64,000 nt of DNA, taken from positions 14,964,501-15,028,500 of the forward strand of contig OY756967.1 of assembly GCA_963580455.1 (NCBI GenBank), in the 5' to 3' direction. Below, in pieces: positions 11,062 through 21,852 of the stretch. The number at the start of each line of letters is the position of its first letter. Within the stretch, counting starts at the first letter, position 1. The notes beneath the pieces are model-generated. The model saw only the letters and a list, made by a program, of their open reading frames with translations. It made no database searches and was not told where the DNA came from. The DNA is from Euonymus europaeus (taxonomy: Eukaryota > Streptophyta > Magnoliopsida > Celastrales > Celastraceae). Position numbers and translations under genes: made by a program.

Positions 11062-13330
11062 TGTGAAACCCCGACCCAAAAACTTTTGGAATTTTTGAGT
11101 TTTTCACAAAGGGGAAAAACTGGACTAGGCGCATCAGGGGGCGCCTAGTCCAGTGGGAGGCTGGAAATGAAGAACACCAGAAGAAGCTGGGGCGCCTAGG
11201 CGCCCGAGCAGCACGCCTAGGCGTGTGCAATGGTGCGCCCAGGGGCGGCTAATCTAGCAGAAGTGCATTCAAGAAGAGAGTCCAGGAAATGAGGTACTGG
11301 ACTGGGCGCACCCCAGGGCGCCTAGGCGCTGTGCCCAGTCCAGTGGGCGACCAAAAATTGGAGTAGGCGCAGAGGTGCCTAGGCGCACCACGCCTAGGCG
11401 TGAAAGCCCTGCACGCCCAGGATGGCGCCCAGGGCAGCGCCTGAAGGACGTTAAGTAGAGGCCAGGGCGCCTAGGCGCCCAGGGTAGCGCCTAGGCGCAA
11501 CCCGATTTCTTCAAAAGGCTTCCGCGAGCCAGTTATGAGATTTCTGAGTTTTGTTTCAGTTCTAGAGAGAGAGTGAGAGACGATTCTAGAGAGAGAAGAT
11601 CATTTGAGGTGATTTCTGGAGATTTGAGCTTAGTTTTGGAGATTTGGAAAGGATTCAAGGAAGATTCAAGGAAGATTCAAGCCTTGGAGGTAAGTTTCTT
11701 CACTTTTCTATTTCTAGGGTTTTGAGTAGATCTTGTTAGTTTCATTTAGAGTTGATTCCTAAGGTTTATATATGTTAATCCTAGGGTGATTTTGGATGTT
11801 TATGTAGATTGGTTTGTGTGTTGGAGTTGAGTTGAACTTGGAGTGAGTTTGGAGGATATTGGAAGGAATTTCAAGAGAGAGAAGTAAGTGATTTCGACTT
11901 TATTGATTTACTTGATGTTCATATGAGTTGTGGTTGATATATTGATGCGTGTAAGGGTTCGGTTTCGTCACATTGTAGGTTTGGGCAAACCGAAACCCTA
12001 GGGATGAAATTTGGGAATTTGTGGTAAATTGCTCGACACGAGTTAGGGGATTTCCAACCATTCTTTCTATCGTTCCTTTTCGATATGTTAAGAGCGTTTC
12101 GATTCCTCATTGGTCGTTCCATTTGTGTATCCGCCTTAATTGCTCCTAAGGGGAAACGAACCCTAATTGTGATTCTTGTTGATTCTTGATGTTGCATGAC
12201 CCGAGTGTGTGTGTTCCATCTCCTATGGACACGATGTGATTTTCGTTCATGCATCATGGTAGTTATGTATATATATGTAGGTTGTTCATATATATATATA
12301 TATATCTATTCAGCATGTCATGACATAATGCATTAGAGTTGCATGGGGGACCGGGTATGGACTCGGGGCTCCTTAGGTTTCTTGAAAGCTACTTGGAGGG
12401 ATGACGAGGTGATGAGAGTTACCACTGAGTCATGTGAACTCCAAGTAGGATAACGCACTAGAGGTATGGTTCATGAGGGACTTGCCTGGAGTGGTGCGGG
12501 CGTGGTAGAGTCACGCAACCGGGTAATCCAAGAGCGTTTGATGTTGGGGAGCTTGCTCCTGTTCAATAGTCATGGTTAGCGACCATGATATTGATGAGTT
12601 GATTTGGTGAGCTTGCTCACGTTCGATATTACATGGAACGAGCCATGGTATCGATGAGGTTGCTCATTGAGGGGATTGCCCGGGTTGATGTTCTTTGTGA
12701 TCGTTGAGTTTATGTGCATGTGGTAGGTTTCATATTGTTGCATAGCCTATTGTTTCCGATTCGGCCTTATACTCATGTTACTCATACCCTACTGAGCTTT
12801 TTGCTCACCCTTTACTTTCATTCCTTCCCACAGGTGATACTGGTACAGGTACAGGTACTAGTGGAGCGGATCAGTGAGAGCAGGATGTGACATGGATGGC
12901 CCTGGGTAGGATGTGGGTGCTAGAGAGATACTCTAAGCACGTATTTTGTATATGAGATGTGTTGATATTTATTCATGATATTCTTATAACCATTTGGCAC
13001 CAGAGGGTGTATGCATGATGTATGCTGATTTGATTGTGTGGTTATATGATATTATGAATCTGATGATTTGATTATTACTATCAGTTTGTGCATGCTGGTA
13101 GTGGATGGCCTGAGGCCCCTAGGATCAGGATTGCATGTGATTGAGGCCTGAGGCCTGGCTAGGTTGCTAGTGTGATGGATTGTATGTTTGCTGCGCGTTT
13201 TCTGATGCAGGCGGGGACTCTCCAACATACGGGGAGATGCCGCCGGATTTCCGGTCTGCCGGATGATCGCACTAGCGGCCTAGGACAGTGCCAGAGGGCA
13301 CCCGTGGCGTTCCCGGACCGGGGCGTCACA
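11062..13330 (+). mobile_element. Solo LTR of a gypsy (Tekay-like) retrotransposon
   Basis: The element starts TGTGAAACCCCGACCC and ends GACCGGGGCGTCACA, giving inverted ends. It is flanked on both sides by TTTTG (11057-11061 and 13331-13335), a perfect 5-bp target duplication. Length is 2269 bp and there is no internal coding region, so it is a solo LTR left by recombination between two LTRs. Relationship to the LTR at 4914 is shown by shared blocks: CTCACCCTTTACTTTC near 12803, ACTGGTACAGGTACAGG near 12839 and ATACGGGGAGATGC near 13228. It has a very GC-rich palindrome cluster at 11141-11500. Orientation is inferred from the order of these blocks. Confidence 0.9.
11141..11500. repeat. Cluster of seven CGCCTAGGCG-type palindromes inside the solo LTR
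   Basis: Perfect or near-perfect palindromes centred on CCTAGG occur at 11191-11204, 11213-11224, 11318-11329, 11376-11387, 11390-11401, 11465-11480 and 11487-11498. The longest, GGGCGCCTAGGCGCCC, is 16 bp. A broken copy is at 11141. The block is strongly CpG-rich in an AT-rich background and lies in the likely U3 half of the LTR. Confidence 0.9.
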
Positions 13331-13416
13331 TTTTGAGGGAGAAAGAAAATGTTAAATTTTACCATAAAAATAACAATTTCATAGCCCAAATAATTTTTGA
13401 TAATTCATTGATCTCT

Positions 13417-13790
13417 TACAATATCTGTTCTTACTATTCTTATCAGGTTGTGACTATTTGTTGTAGACTTTTGTCAATTGAGCTTTTTACCCACAATATT
13501 TCATGGTTGTTTTTGCGCCTCTCCTACTCAGGTTTGAAATTTGAAATTTCAATTAAATTGCTTCCCAAAGACTATATGACTTAAAAATTATCAAGAGGAG
13601 TCTTTCCATCTGTGTCCTTAATATTATTATCTAATTTCCACTCTCTCTTGCAGACTTTGTTAATTTGTCTTCCGGTCTGCAATAGTTCTTGGTTCTTTTC
13701 GAGTCTCTGATACTCAGGTTTGTAATTTCAAATATCATTTACTTGAATCTTTTACTGCATCTTTGAAATATGTTTGTAATCAATGATATT
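13417..13790. repeat. Repeat blocks B' (13417-13590) and A' (13599-13790)
   Basis: These are the right-hand copies of the blocks described at 10435-11030, same orientation but in reversed order. By eye the identity is about 80-90%. Only about 10 bp separate B' and A' here, while A and B are 230 bp apart on the left. Confidence 0.8.
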
Positions 13791-14130
13791 TTATTCTAAG
13801 ATGAACCTAGGAGAGTCAAGTAGAACCAACATAAAGTTACGGGCACAAATTATTAGAGAGCTTAGGGACTCTTCTCGACGACAACATTCTATTCCCATGT
13901 ATGAAAACTATTTGGCGTATGTAAAACTAACATATTTGTCAATGCTCAGATGTAAATAATAGTCGCTAACTCTTTTTGTCAACCTCAACTTCACCTCTAT
14001 TTTCATACTCTCTCGTCTAACTATCTCTTACTCCACATTTTGTATTTTCCTGCATTTTTTTAAAACAACCCGTCAAGCAAAAAAACAACCTGTCAAGCAA
14101 AACGACGTTGTTTTGGTTGACAACGACGCC

Positions 14131-14426
14131 GCCTCACTTGATAATTGTTGTCCACCTACACGGCTATAGCTACGTCTGCGTGTTCTGCAATCCTTGTTGA
14201 TCTTTACGCGGCTGCTTTTCTAGATTCATGAATCTCTAGCAAGCTCACAGTGACCAACGACATCGGTTAGTGTGAAAATGATGTCGTCTCACTTGATAAT
14301 TTTGTACACCTACACAGCTACGCCTACGCCTACGTCTGCGTATTCTGCAATCCTTGCAGATCTTTACGCGGCTACTTTTCTAGATTCATGAATCTCTGGC
14401 AAGCTCACAGTGACCAACAAAAGCTA
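14131..14426. repeat. Two-copy tandem duplication, about 155-bp unit
   Basis: Both copies contain CTCACTTGATAATT (14133 and 14288), TCTGCAATCCTTG, GATCTTTACGCGGCT, CTAGATTCATGAATCTCT and AAGCTCACAGTGACCAAC. An ACGACGTTGTTTTGG motif precedes the first copy. The copies differ at several positions. TAGATTCATGAATCT is itself an imperfect palindrome in both copies. Confidence 0.85.
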
Positions 14427-17250
14427 TGTACGTCGTTTATGGATCAACTTGCTTCTGATTTTCTTTGTACTCTCCGCCTGTGTTGTTTCGCAACCTCCGT
14501 TCAATTGACCGATAAGGTATGAGTTTCGTCTCAATCGCGGCCCCGATTGAGTTTTGTCTTTCGATTCGGTGAGTTTCGTCTTTGTCATTTCTTTTACTCA
14601 TGATTTCTTTTGACTACTGATAGTTGATAGCTCGCCTTCTGTGGGTTTGCTCTGCCCAATTTTGCACGAATGTTAGGGCTGCCGACTCAATTGAAGATGG
14701 AAGGGAAGTCTTTGGATCACGTATTTCGTCCAATTTGTCTTTGATTTGGTAGGTTTGCAGTACGATTTGTGTTAGTTTTAGGTGTCTGTTCTGCGGCCTT
14801 CCAATCAGTTGGTTGTTACTTCTCTTTTACTCATGATTCAAACTGTGTTGTTATTGCAGTAGGGACCATGTAGGTTATTCAGCTACTGTGGAATTCTTTT
14901 CATTCTACTGCGACTCTCTTTCTAGGTCAGTCAATTTTTTAAGTTCATTTTCATCAAGGGTTTTCACCCATTGTTAATTGTTCTTAGTTCTATCATTTTT
15001 CTTAGCTTATGTAGAAGTCAAATATTATTTTTGGTTTCTTAGTTTGGTTTATTTGGGCCATTATCTTGGACAGAAAATTAGTTGAAAGAGAATTTCTTCA
15101 TGGATATCCTCATGAAGAAGGTTAGGGTATGAGTTTTCTCAGCTTGCACATGCTGGTATTTCATCATGACTAGATTCCTCTTACTTTATTCAATCATATA
15201 TGTCTCACTCACCTCTCTTATGCCTAATAGTTGTGAAAATAGACATTTGTATTTGCTTTTATTTGCAGAGAATTCTGGAATGAGACCTCTGATTTTGAAC
15301 ATTTTCCCCTTTGAACCTATGCACGTTGAACCACTTTCAAGCAAGGTATATATGTGCTCATGTAATCCATATGGTTGGATAGATTAGTTTTATTACAATT
15401 TATGACTTTTGTTGCTAATTTGTAATTGGTAAACTTCGAGTCGTTCACTTTTTTGTCATGCTTTATGCTTATCCTCTTCCTGCCATCTGCACCGATTCTT
15501 GCGCTCTCGCTCATCGCTTCTCTTCCTTTCTTTCTTCCCATCTTCTTCCCAAATATGATTGATACAATTATGGTTTCATTGACTGTTGGGCTACTGTGGT
15601 TTTGTTGTAATTAATACAGGTGTTTGGCTGGGTCAGTCTTCGGTTATCATCCGACGGAGGTTAGTTGGCAGAGGAGGACTTCATCATTCTCATCTTTGAA
15701 GGTGAGTGGGTGTTCTGTCGCGTCAATGGTTTTAAATTTGCTTAGGTCATTGCCATTTTCGGGTTCTCTCCTATTTTATTTCGCTGCTTTAGTCGTTTTG
15801 GGTTAGCTTTAGTCGTTTTTGGGTGTTTGTGTTATATTTGGGTTTTATATATTGTTTTTGGTTCAATTATTTTTTTAATCTTAGTTATCGACTATGGAAT
15901 TAGCTGCGTGTGCCTTTGTTTTGTTGTCCTGTGAGGTATATGAAAACTCAGCTTGAGTGGCCACCATTACACCACTTTTTTAAAGTTGTTATTCAGTTGG
16001 TTGTGAGAGTTTTGTTCGGGTATAACCATTTACAATCTATCTAGAACTCAACGAAGAGGCTAAGCCGATAAACATGTATTGTGTGACTTGCTACTGCTGA
16101 TTTACTTTTTAGGAATGATTTTTTATTAGCTTTTTATAAGTGCTTACTTCCTTATCATTTCCATGTTTCTGTCATAAATTTAGGGTGATTCATGGTGTTT
16201 TTCCCTACTGGTATCTTAGCTTCAGATTCTCCAATTCTGATTAGATTCGATTTTGATTTGTATAGTTGCTTGAGAGTCCTTTTGATTATTGAACTTTTGT
16301 TATATTAGTGTCAATTATAGATTGCTAAAAACAAGTCTGATCTAATGATGCTGAGTGTGAAATTTTATTATTTTTTTGGTGCATAACTGCAGGCCACTTT
16401 ATTAAGTGGTTTAAAGAGATACGAATGAATTTATTATCTCCATTCCTTTTCACTATGTTTTTTGTTGCCCCTCTCTATATTTGCTTTTCTACATAAATTG
16501 TGTATATTAAATGCAACTACTGTAAGCAGGCTAGGATGTTTTGGGTAATTACTAATTTGCTCTCTTTTGAACATATGGCCAATCATGTATGTTATTGTAT
16601 TGCAGGAGGTTTCTTGGCCAAGGCGGATACCGTCGAATAGTATCATGGCTCGGACTGCAATTTGCCCACCTCTGTTGCTTTTTTTTTGAGGGAACACCCT
16701 CTGTCGCTTTGATTACTCTTAGGAAGGCTGTCAATTCTTTAGTTCCATGGACTAAAAGATTTTGTAATTTTTTATATTTTTTTGTCAATATGTATTTCAC
16801 CTCTGGCATTTCTCATTTGTTTCGACATATTTTAGTGTTAATTTGTATTTTTTCCCCCACCAACATTGTAGTGGTTCTCTATACGTATATATGTGGTTCC
16901 CAGCACCACTGCATGAAAGCCATCTTAATAATTTCTTGACACAAGGCTATGGTTGCTGACATTTCGTATTTTTAACAATGATGAGATCAGAACATAGAGC
17001 ACAAAGAAAAAATGGAATCTGATGGCATCTACAAAGAACTTTGTTCTTAGAGTTGGTTATTGTTATGTTCTATTTTCTCTGTCTATAGAGTTGCATGACT
17101 GACATATCAATTTTTTACTTGCTTTAGCCAACACGTCATGTCAGCGTGAACTCCTCATGTTTCACTTCAAAAAGCACTCCGCTGATAGGATTCATTGATT
17201 AAAGGTATATATGGGTTTAGAGCTTCCAATGACTAAACATTAGCTGTTCT

Positions 17251-17328
17251 TAAATAATTTGGTTCGTGTTTATAGTTGGCTTCAACTAATAAATAATTTG
17301 GTTCGTGCTTATAGTTGGCTTCAACTAA
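17251..17328. repeat. Two-copy tandem repeat, 39-bp unit
   Basis: Units 17251-17289 and 17290-17328 begin TAAATAATTTGGTTCGTG and end GGCTTCAACTAA. They differ at a single base (TGTTT against TGCTT), so the duplication is recent. Confidence 0.92.
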
Positions 17329-18222
17329 AACTCTCTACTTTTGGACTTATACAGCACAAAAGACAATAAAGTCTTTGAAGATGAGTTTCCATATGCGGAG
17401 AGCAACATGACCAACAAAGAAAGTGAATGAAGAGTATAAAACAATAACATATGAGAGACGTGTTCTGAGGTTGGTGAAAAAGGAGGAATTGCCAAAAAAC
17501 TCTCATGACAAAGAAAATGATGATGAAGTCACCGAGAGTGATAAAAAAGAATGTTTTTGCATGGCATTTTTTTAACAGGTTATTTGTTTACTTTCAAACA
17601 GTAGATATGCACCAAAAATGTTCTTCAGTTCTAGGTCTACATTTTTCAACTACTATTAAGGCTTTGAGTTCAATCTTCTGCGGATCTCTGCCTTAGTAGC
17701 TTTCCAAATTGTATTTAATCTTGCATTTTCCTTTTCACATCGGTGTTTATATATGTATGGGTTCCTTGGTTTCTTGCTCTTCTCTGGATGTGGTTGTGTG
17801 GAGTGCAGATGAAATGTATTTCCTGGCTTCATTTTGGCCTTCAAATATTTATTTCCTTTACTCTCTAGACATTGATTGATTGTCGTCAACCCATTCCGGC
17901 ACTTACCTAATCTATATTATAGTCACGTGATGGAATAGTAGAACAGGGCAGCTTTTGCTGTGGTGAGCACATCCTTGGAATTCTGTAGATTGTGTATCTT
18001 AAAAACTGAGCAAAGGGAGGCTCAATGGTGCTTACATTGAAGGTGCCTTCTCAATCATATGTTAGTCATATATGTACTTGCACCCATATTACAATGCAGA
18101 GTACTCTTGCTTCATAACGAATTACTTATCCTGGTGTCTTAGATGTTGAAACTGCAAGTCAAGTAATCAAATCCATCAGATGCAAGCTTTGACGCAATCA
18201 TATTCTTGTGGAGGGGCAATAC

Positions 18223-18228
18223 CTAGTC
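18223..18228 (+). mobile_element. Possible tail-to-head Helitron junction (CTAG then TC)
   Basis: CTAG at 18223-18226 is followed directly by TC at 18227-18228. Upstream of CTAG is GGAGGGGCAATAC, similar in spacing to GCGGGGCCAAAAG before the CTAG at 3813. Downstream is a Helitron-like 5' end. A Helitron 3' end followed by T, with that T being the first base of the next element, is the expected form of a tail-to-head pair. The left 3' end is degenerate and lacks a clear hairpin. Confidence 0.35.
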
Positions 18229-18695
18229 TAATATAAGATTCAAAATGTCGGCGCAATATTGTGGCGAGTCTATTTTCGGTACTCTGGCAACTGGTGTTCT
18301 TTCCACAAAAGCTTGGCGAGCGAAACGACGCTGTTTCACCCACTGTCGTCATTGGCATCATCTCTCCTACACCGCCTCACCGACAATCTATATATCTCGC
18401 TTCCTTCGAGTTCCTTCGATTTTCTTCACCTCTTACACCGCCTCACCAACGTCATCGCCTTTCCCGGTTTTCAGGTTCATGTATCTACTTTTTGGACATG
18501 CCTTTTCCCTTTACTCTAGGTTTAGCGAGCAAATCAATTTGGGACTCTTGAAAGAACCTCCTCAAAAAGGTCAGGGTTTGGTGTTTCAATTAGGCTTTGG
18601 AATTGACGGTTTCCTTGGGTGTTTATTCACCACGCATGTTATGTTTTTGCAATTGTCGACTTCTTCTATTTTATTTTTCGATTTGTTGGGTTTAG

Positions 18696-18778
18696 GTGTT
18701 GAATCGGTGAAAGCAGAGCCCGATTCGAACAAAATCATTGTGGTAGGAAAAGTGGAACAATCGAAGATCCTAGAAAAG
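18696..18778 (+). pseudogene. Captured exon resembling an HMA (heavy-metal-associated) domain half
   Basis: Between an acceptor (GGGTTTAG) and a donor (AAAAGGTTTATC) one frame reads GVESVKAEPDSNKIIVVGKV followed by EQSKILEKV. This matches the second half of the plant HMA fold: the G-V/I-x-S-V strand, the N/KK-x-x-V-x-G strand and the final helix. In many plant isoprenylated HMA proteins an intron falls directly before that Gly, as it does here. The first half, with the metal-binding CxxC, is not seen upstream. The longer open frame 18245-18898 reads through intron-like sequence and is not a real protein. Likely a Helitron-captured fragment. Confidence 0.45.
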
Positions 18779-20062
18779 GTTTATCAAACCTCAAATTCGA
18801 ACCTCCTAGCAGATCCAGGTTACTCATGGTTCTTTAATTTTGGGTTGTTCTTTGTTCTTCCTTTTCGCTTGCCCGTTTCTACATCTATCTCGGTTTAGAG
18901 TAACACAGCGAAGCTCCTGATGATTTGAAGCTCCAGCTTTGTTATGACTGTCAATTATGGTTGATTTAGCTAACTGTTGATTCACTTACTTTTGATTCAT
19001 TTGATATTGGAATTTGTATCTGCTAAAGTTATGCAAGACCACAATGATTGAGATTCAAGAACAGGCAAGTCTGTATCTATATATTACTGCTATTTATTTA
19101 TGATATTTCATTCATCCTGTTAGTTTTTTTACCAAAAAATGTCACTAATGGTGCCAATATGACTCTAATTTCATGTTTTGACATTTGGATAGATTTACTT
19201 GGCATTCAAACTAAAAAGGTTAGAGTGGAAGGTCATCTTGAGGTATGCTTGCCAACATTTAAAACTCTCCATTTATTTACATTTTCCTACATAAAGAAAA
19301 TTTTGAAATCAGCAAAGAAACATTTACCTATCAAGTAAGTGCTACAAGGTGTCATCTGCATTGGTTCTGTAATTCCTAAAAAAAAATGGCTTCTTTTCTT
19401 TTTCTTATTTATTATGATTTTGTCTAAAACCATAATTGGGTGCTCTTTCTATGGAGTCTCTGTACAAATTATGATTGGATTAAATGATTGTGATACTCCT
19501 ATTTTGACTACTTACTCCTGCTCTTCTTTTCTCCTTTTATTTTTTTATTGGGTTTTATATAAACAATCGCATTACATTCAAACCGGTTTGTGCTTTGCTT
19601 CTCCAACGTCCAACAGACTTCACAAACAACGAAAAATCACAGTGCAACTGGTGTAGTGTTTTACATGAATCCTTTTGCTATCGGTTTCAACTTAATCAAT
19701 CTCCAACTACAACTCCAATGCCTGCCATTATTACCACCCACAACTTGCCTACAAAAGACAATGCTCAAAGTTGCAATCTTTTGGAACTGTGGCCTTGATT
19801 TGACATTATGGAGAGAAACACCGTTAAAAACAAAGGATATGTACATGAGGACTGCACAGGCTGTCATGTGCCACATTATGAGGAAGATTGGGAATCTGAC
19901 ACCAAGGAACCTCTATCACAAATTCTAAGGTGCAGGTTCTTTGTGAATTGTCTATACTCTATACCTCCATGCAGAAATTGTTAAGTTTTTATCTTAAGAC
20001 TAGATGGTTCTCTATTAGAAATATCGTGTTGTGCATTTGAATTTTTTTTGGCTTTTTTCAGG

Positions 20063-20170
20063 CAGTGGCATTGTTGATAAAGCCTAAAGGACAAGCTTAT
20101 GCAATCCAAAGCATTCAAATAGATGGAAATCATGCACCAATTGTCTATACCACAAGCGAAATGGTAGTGG
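20063..20170 (+). pseudogene. Exon-like fragment, unrecognised
   Basis: A 108-nt stretch after TTTTTTCAG and before GTAAGTCTC is fully open in one frame and reads AVALLIKPKGQAYAIQSIQI, then DGNHAPIVYTTSEMVV. The flanking splice signals are good, especially the donor. I do not recognise the family. It lies inside the probable Helitron, so it may be another captured piece. Confidence 0.35.
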
Positions 20171-21644
20171 TAAGTCTCAACTTGCTATAACATTTTTTAG
20201 ATCCAAACCACAACACACAAAAACTCCTTTATATGCCACAAAATAACTTATTTCTTTTAAATGTTCAGTACTTTACATATAGGGTAGGACATCACATCTT
20301 TCATCTCTCCCGCCTCTTAAGAAAAGTTTGCTGAAATTAATAGTACATGTCTTTTTTAAACTTTTCTCCTCTTTCTTTTTGTAGATACTTAATTTGATGA
20401 CTATTCATTCATGTTGTCATGGTAGCATCAAGAAATCCAACATGGAAAAGAGAAACCATCATTTATGTTTTCCCTTTATTTGCACTGCTTTATTTATACA
20501 TGAGCATCAAAGTTGAGACAAGTTGAATAGAAACATTGTTCGAGTTATTTTGGTTCATTTCACTGTCTCCATTCAAGCATCGGGAGTAACTCTATCTTTT
20601 GTGCGTATCTTTGTTCTGCAGGTACATGAAGTGTTCTGCAGGTACATAAAGTGTAACTCTATCCTTTCATCTTCCATCTTTCATTTCCTTAGATCCCATG
20701 TTTGTAATCATTAATGGGTGTTGATGTTGGAGTTATTTAGACTCCAAACTTTGTTGTCTTCTCAGTTTAACTCTGTTGCCTCTGGATGATTAGCTCAGAT
20801 GTTACTCAACTTATTTCCTCTTCTTGGCCTATTTGTGGGATAGCATCCACAGATTATTCTTTCACTTCAAGCTTGGCATCCCAATATTTTTTTGCTCTTA
20901 TTTTTTTTAAACCTTTTGTTTGTTACCTTTCTATGCTGTTTAAAAGAGTATCTTAGCGAACATCTTCACTTCTCTGCTTTGAATCAAACGCTTTCCAATC
21001 TTAATTCCTTTTGGTTCAGTTGCTGCGCTGATTCTTCACTTCAAATTAACTCGCATTTCATACCAGAGTGACCATTGTTTGTTAAATAATTATCCAGCTT
21101 TCTCATCGTTCTTTTTGTCATTTATTTAGCTGGATCAGTAGCCGTCATTCAATATGCTTCCCTTTGAGGAATGTTCGAATTATTTGATCGTAGATTTTTT
21201 TATTCGTCAGCTACTGCATCTTTTTCATATCACAACTATATATTTTGGTTGCAAGGAAAACTATAAATTTTGCTTAGTACCAGGAGCCTAATTATATCTA
21301 AAAATATTCGATTAACGTTCCTGCGGAAAGATGAATTCTACTTTGTTGCAGTTAAATTTTAGGATCTTTATCATTTTGATGTTAGTGTTTCTCTAGGGGA
21401 GTTCTTCTTTGGCTCCATTCATAATGATTTTCAACCCTCATTTGCAGAATTGTGCTGGTCATTTGTTCTGATACAGGTAATTTGAGGCATCAAAAAATGA
21501 CTTATGCTTCGAGGCCACAAAGCCTGGGCTGGAGGAATCTCAAGAGCACACCCATGAGATCAAGATCACTCCCTTCAAGGAGTGACAAAAATCTCGAGGT
21601 AGGGCTTTTTTTAGCACCAACAATAGCCAAAAAAAAAAGTCGAT

Positions 21645-21673
21645 CCTGCATCAACGTGCGGGTATGACACTAG
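21645..21673 (+). mobile_element. Helitron 3' hairpin and CTAG end
   Basis: CCTGCA (21645-21650) pairs with TGCGGG (21657-21662) with one T-G wobble; the loop is TCAACG. CTAG follows at 21670-21673 after a 7-nt spacer. This is the canonical Helitron 3' arrangement. The following base is C, not the usual T. Confidence 0.65.
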
Positions 21674-21675
21674 CG

Positions 21676-21706
<31 letters not shown>

Positions 21707-21773
21707 TATAATAGGTAAGAAATTTGTTATAAAATACTGTATATTCAATTAATGAACCACTTTAATGAAACAA

Positions 21774-21852
21774 AATTTTCATAACTTAATTGGTTAGAAC
21801 TTAGAACATTTGTCTAACAATGACAAGTTATTAGTTTAAATCCTTTGAAAAT
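21774..21852 (+). other. Decayed tRNA-like sequence (tRNA relic or SINE head)
   Basis: TAACTTAATTGGTTAGAAC resembles a Pol III A box (TRGCNNARYNGGTTAGAGC) with G-to-A changes. AGTTTAAATCC, 35 nt downstream, resembles a B box (GGTTCRANTCC). The ends ATTTTCA (21775-21781) and TGAAAAT (21846-21852) are perfectly complementary over 7 bp, like an acceptor stem. TTAGA and TCTAA could form an anticodon stem with a 7-nt loop. D- and T-arm pairing is poor, so this is not a working tRNA gene. Confidence 0.3.

Larger units (their letters stand above)
13331..18226. other. Non-coding stretch, mixed repeats
   Basis: No recognisable gene. After blocks B' and A' come the 155-bp tandem duplication (14131-14426), then T-rich intron-like sequence. 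An exon-like segment at 15268-15345 (AG before, GTATAT after) is open in one frame and contains PMHVEPLSSK; I do not recognise it. The open frames at 16434-16939 overlap on both strands and show no domain. The end at 18223-18226 is a CTAG preceded by GGAGGGGCAATAC, resembling a Helitron 3' end. Confidence 0.45.
18227..21673 (+). mobile_element. Probable non-autonomous Helitron with captured exon fragments
   Basis: The 5' end starts TCTAATATAAGATTC and shares TGTGGCGAGT and CTGGTGTTCT with the Helitron 5' end at 3889. The 3' end is CTAG at 21670-21673, preceded by a 6-bp hairpin (CCTGCA, loop TCAACG, TGCGGG) at 21645-21662 and a 7-nt spacer. Length would be 3447 bp. No Rep/helicase is encoded. 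It contains exon-like pieces at 18696-18778 and 20063-20170. Two deviations: the base before TC is G rather than A, and the base after CTAG is C rather than T. The pairing of the two ends is therefore likely but not proven. Confidence 0.55.

Noticed and set aside
16434..16939. Overlapping frames of 85-116 residues on both strands
   Set aside because: No domain, hydrophobic or low-complexity content, and opposite strands open together; chance in T-rich DNA.
18245..18898. 217-residue open frame
   Set aside because: It begins at the Helitron 5' end and reads through intron-like, low-complexity sequence. Only the short HMA-like part has support, and that is bounded by splice signals.
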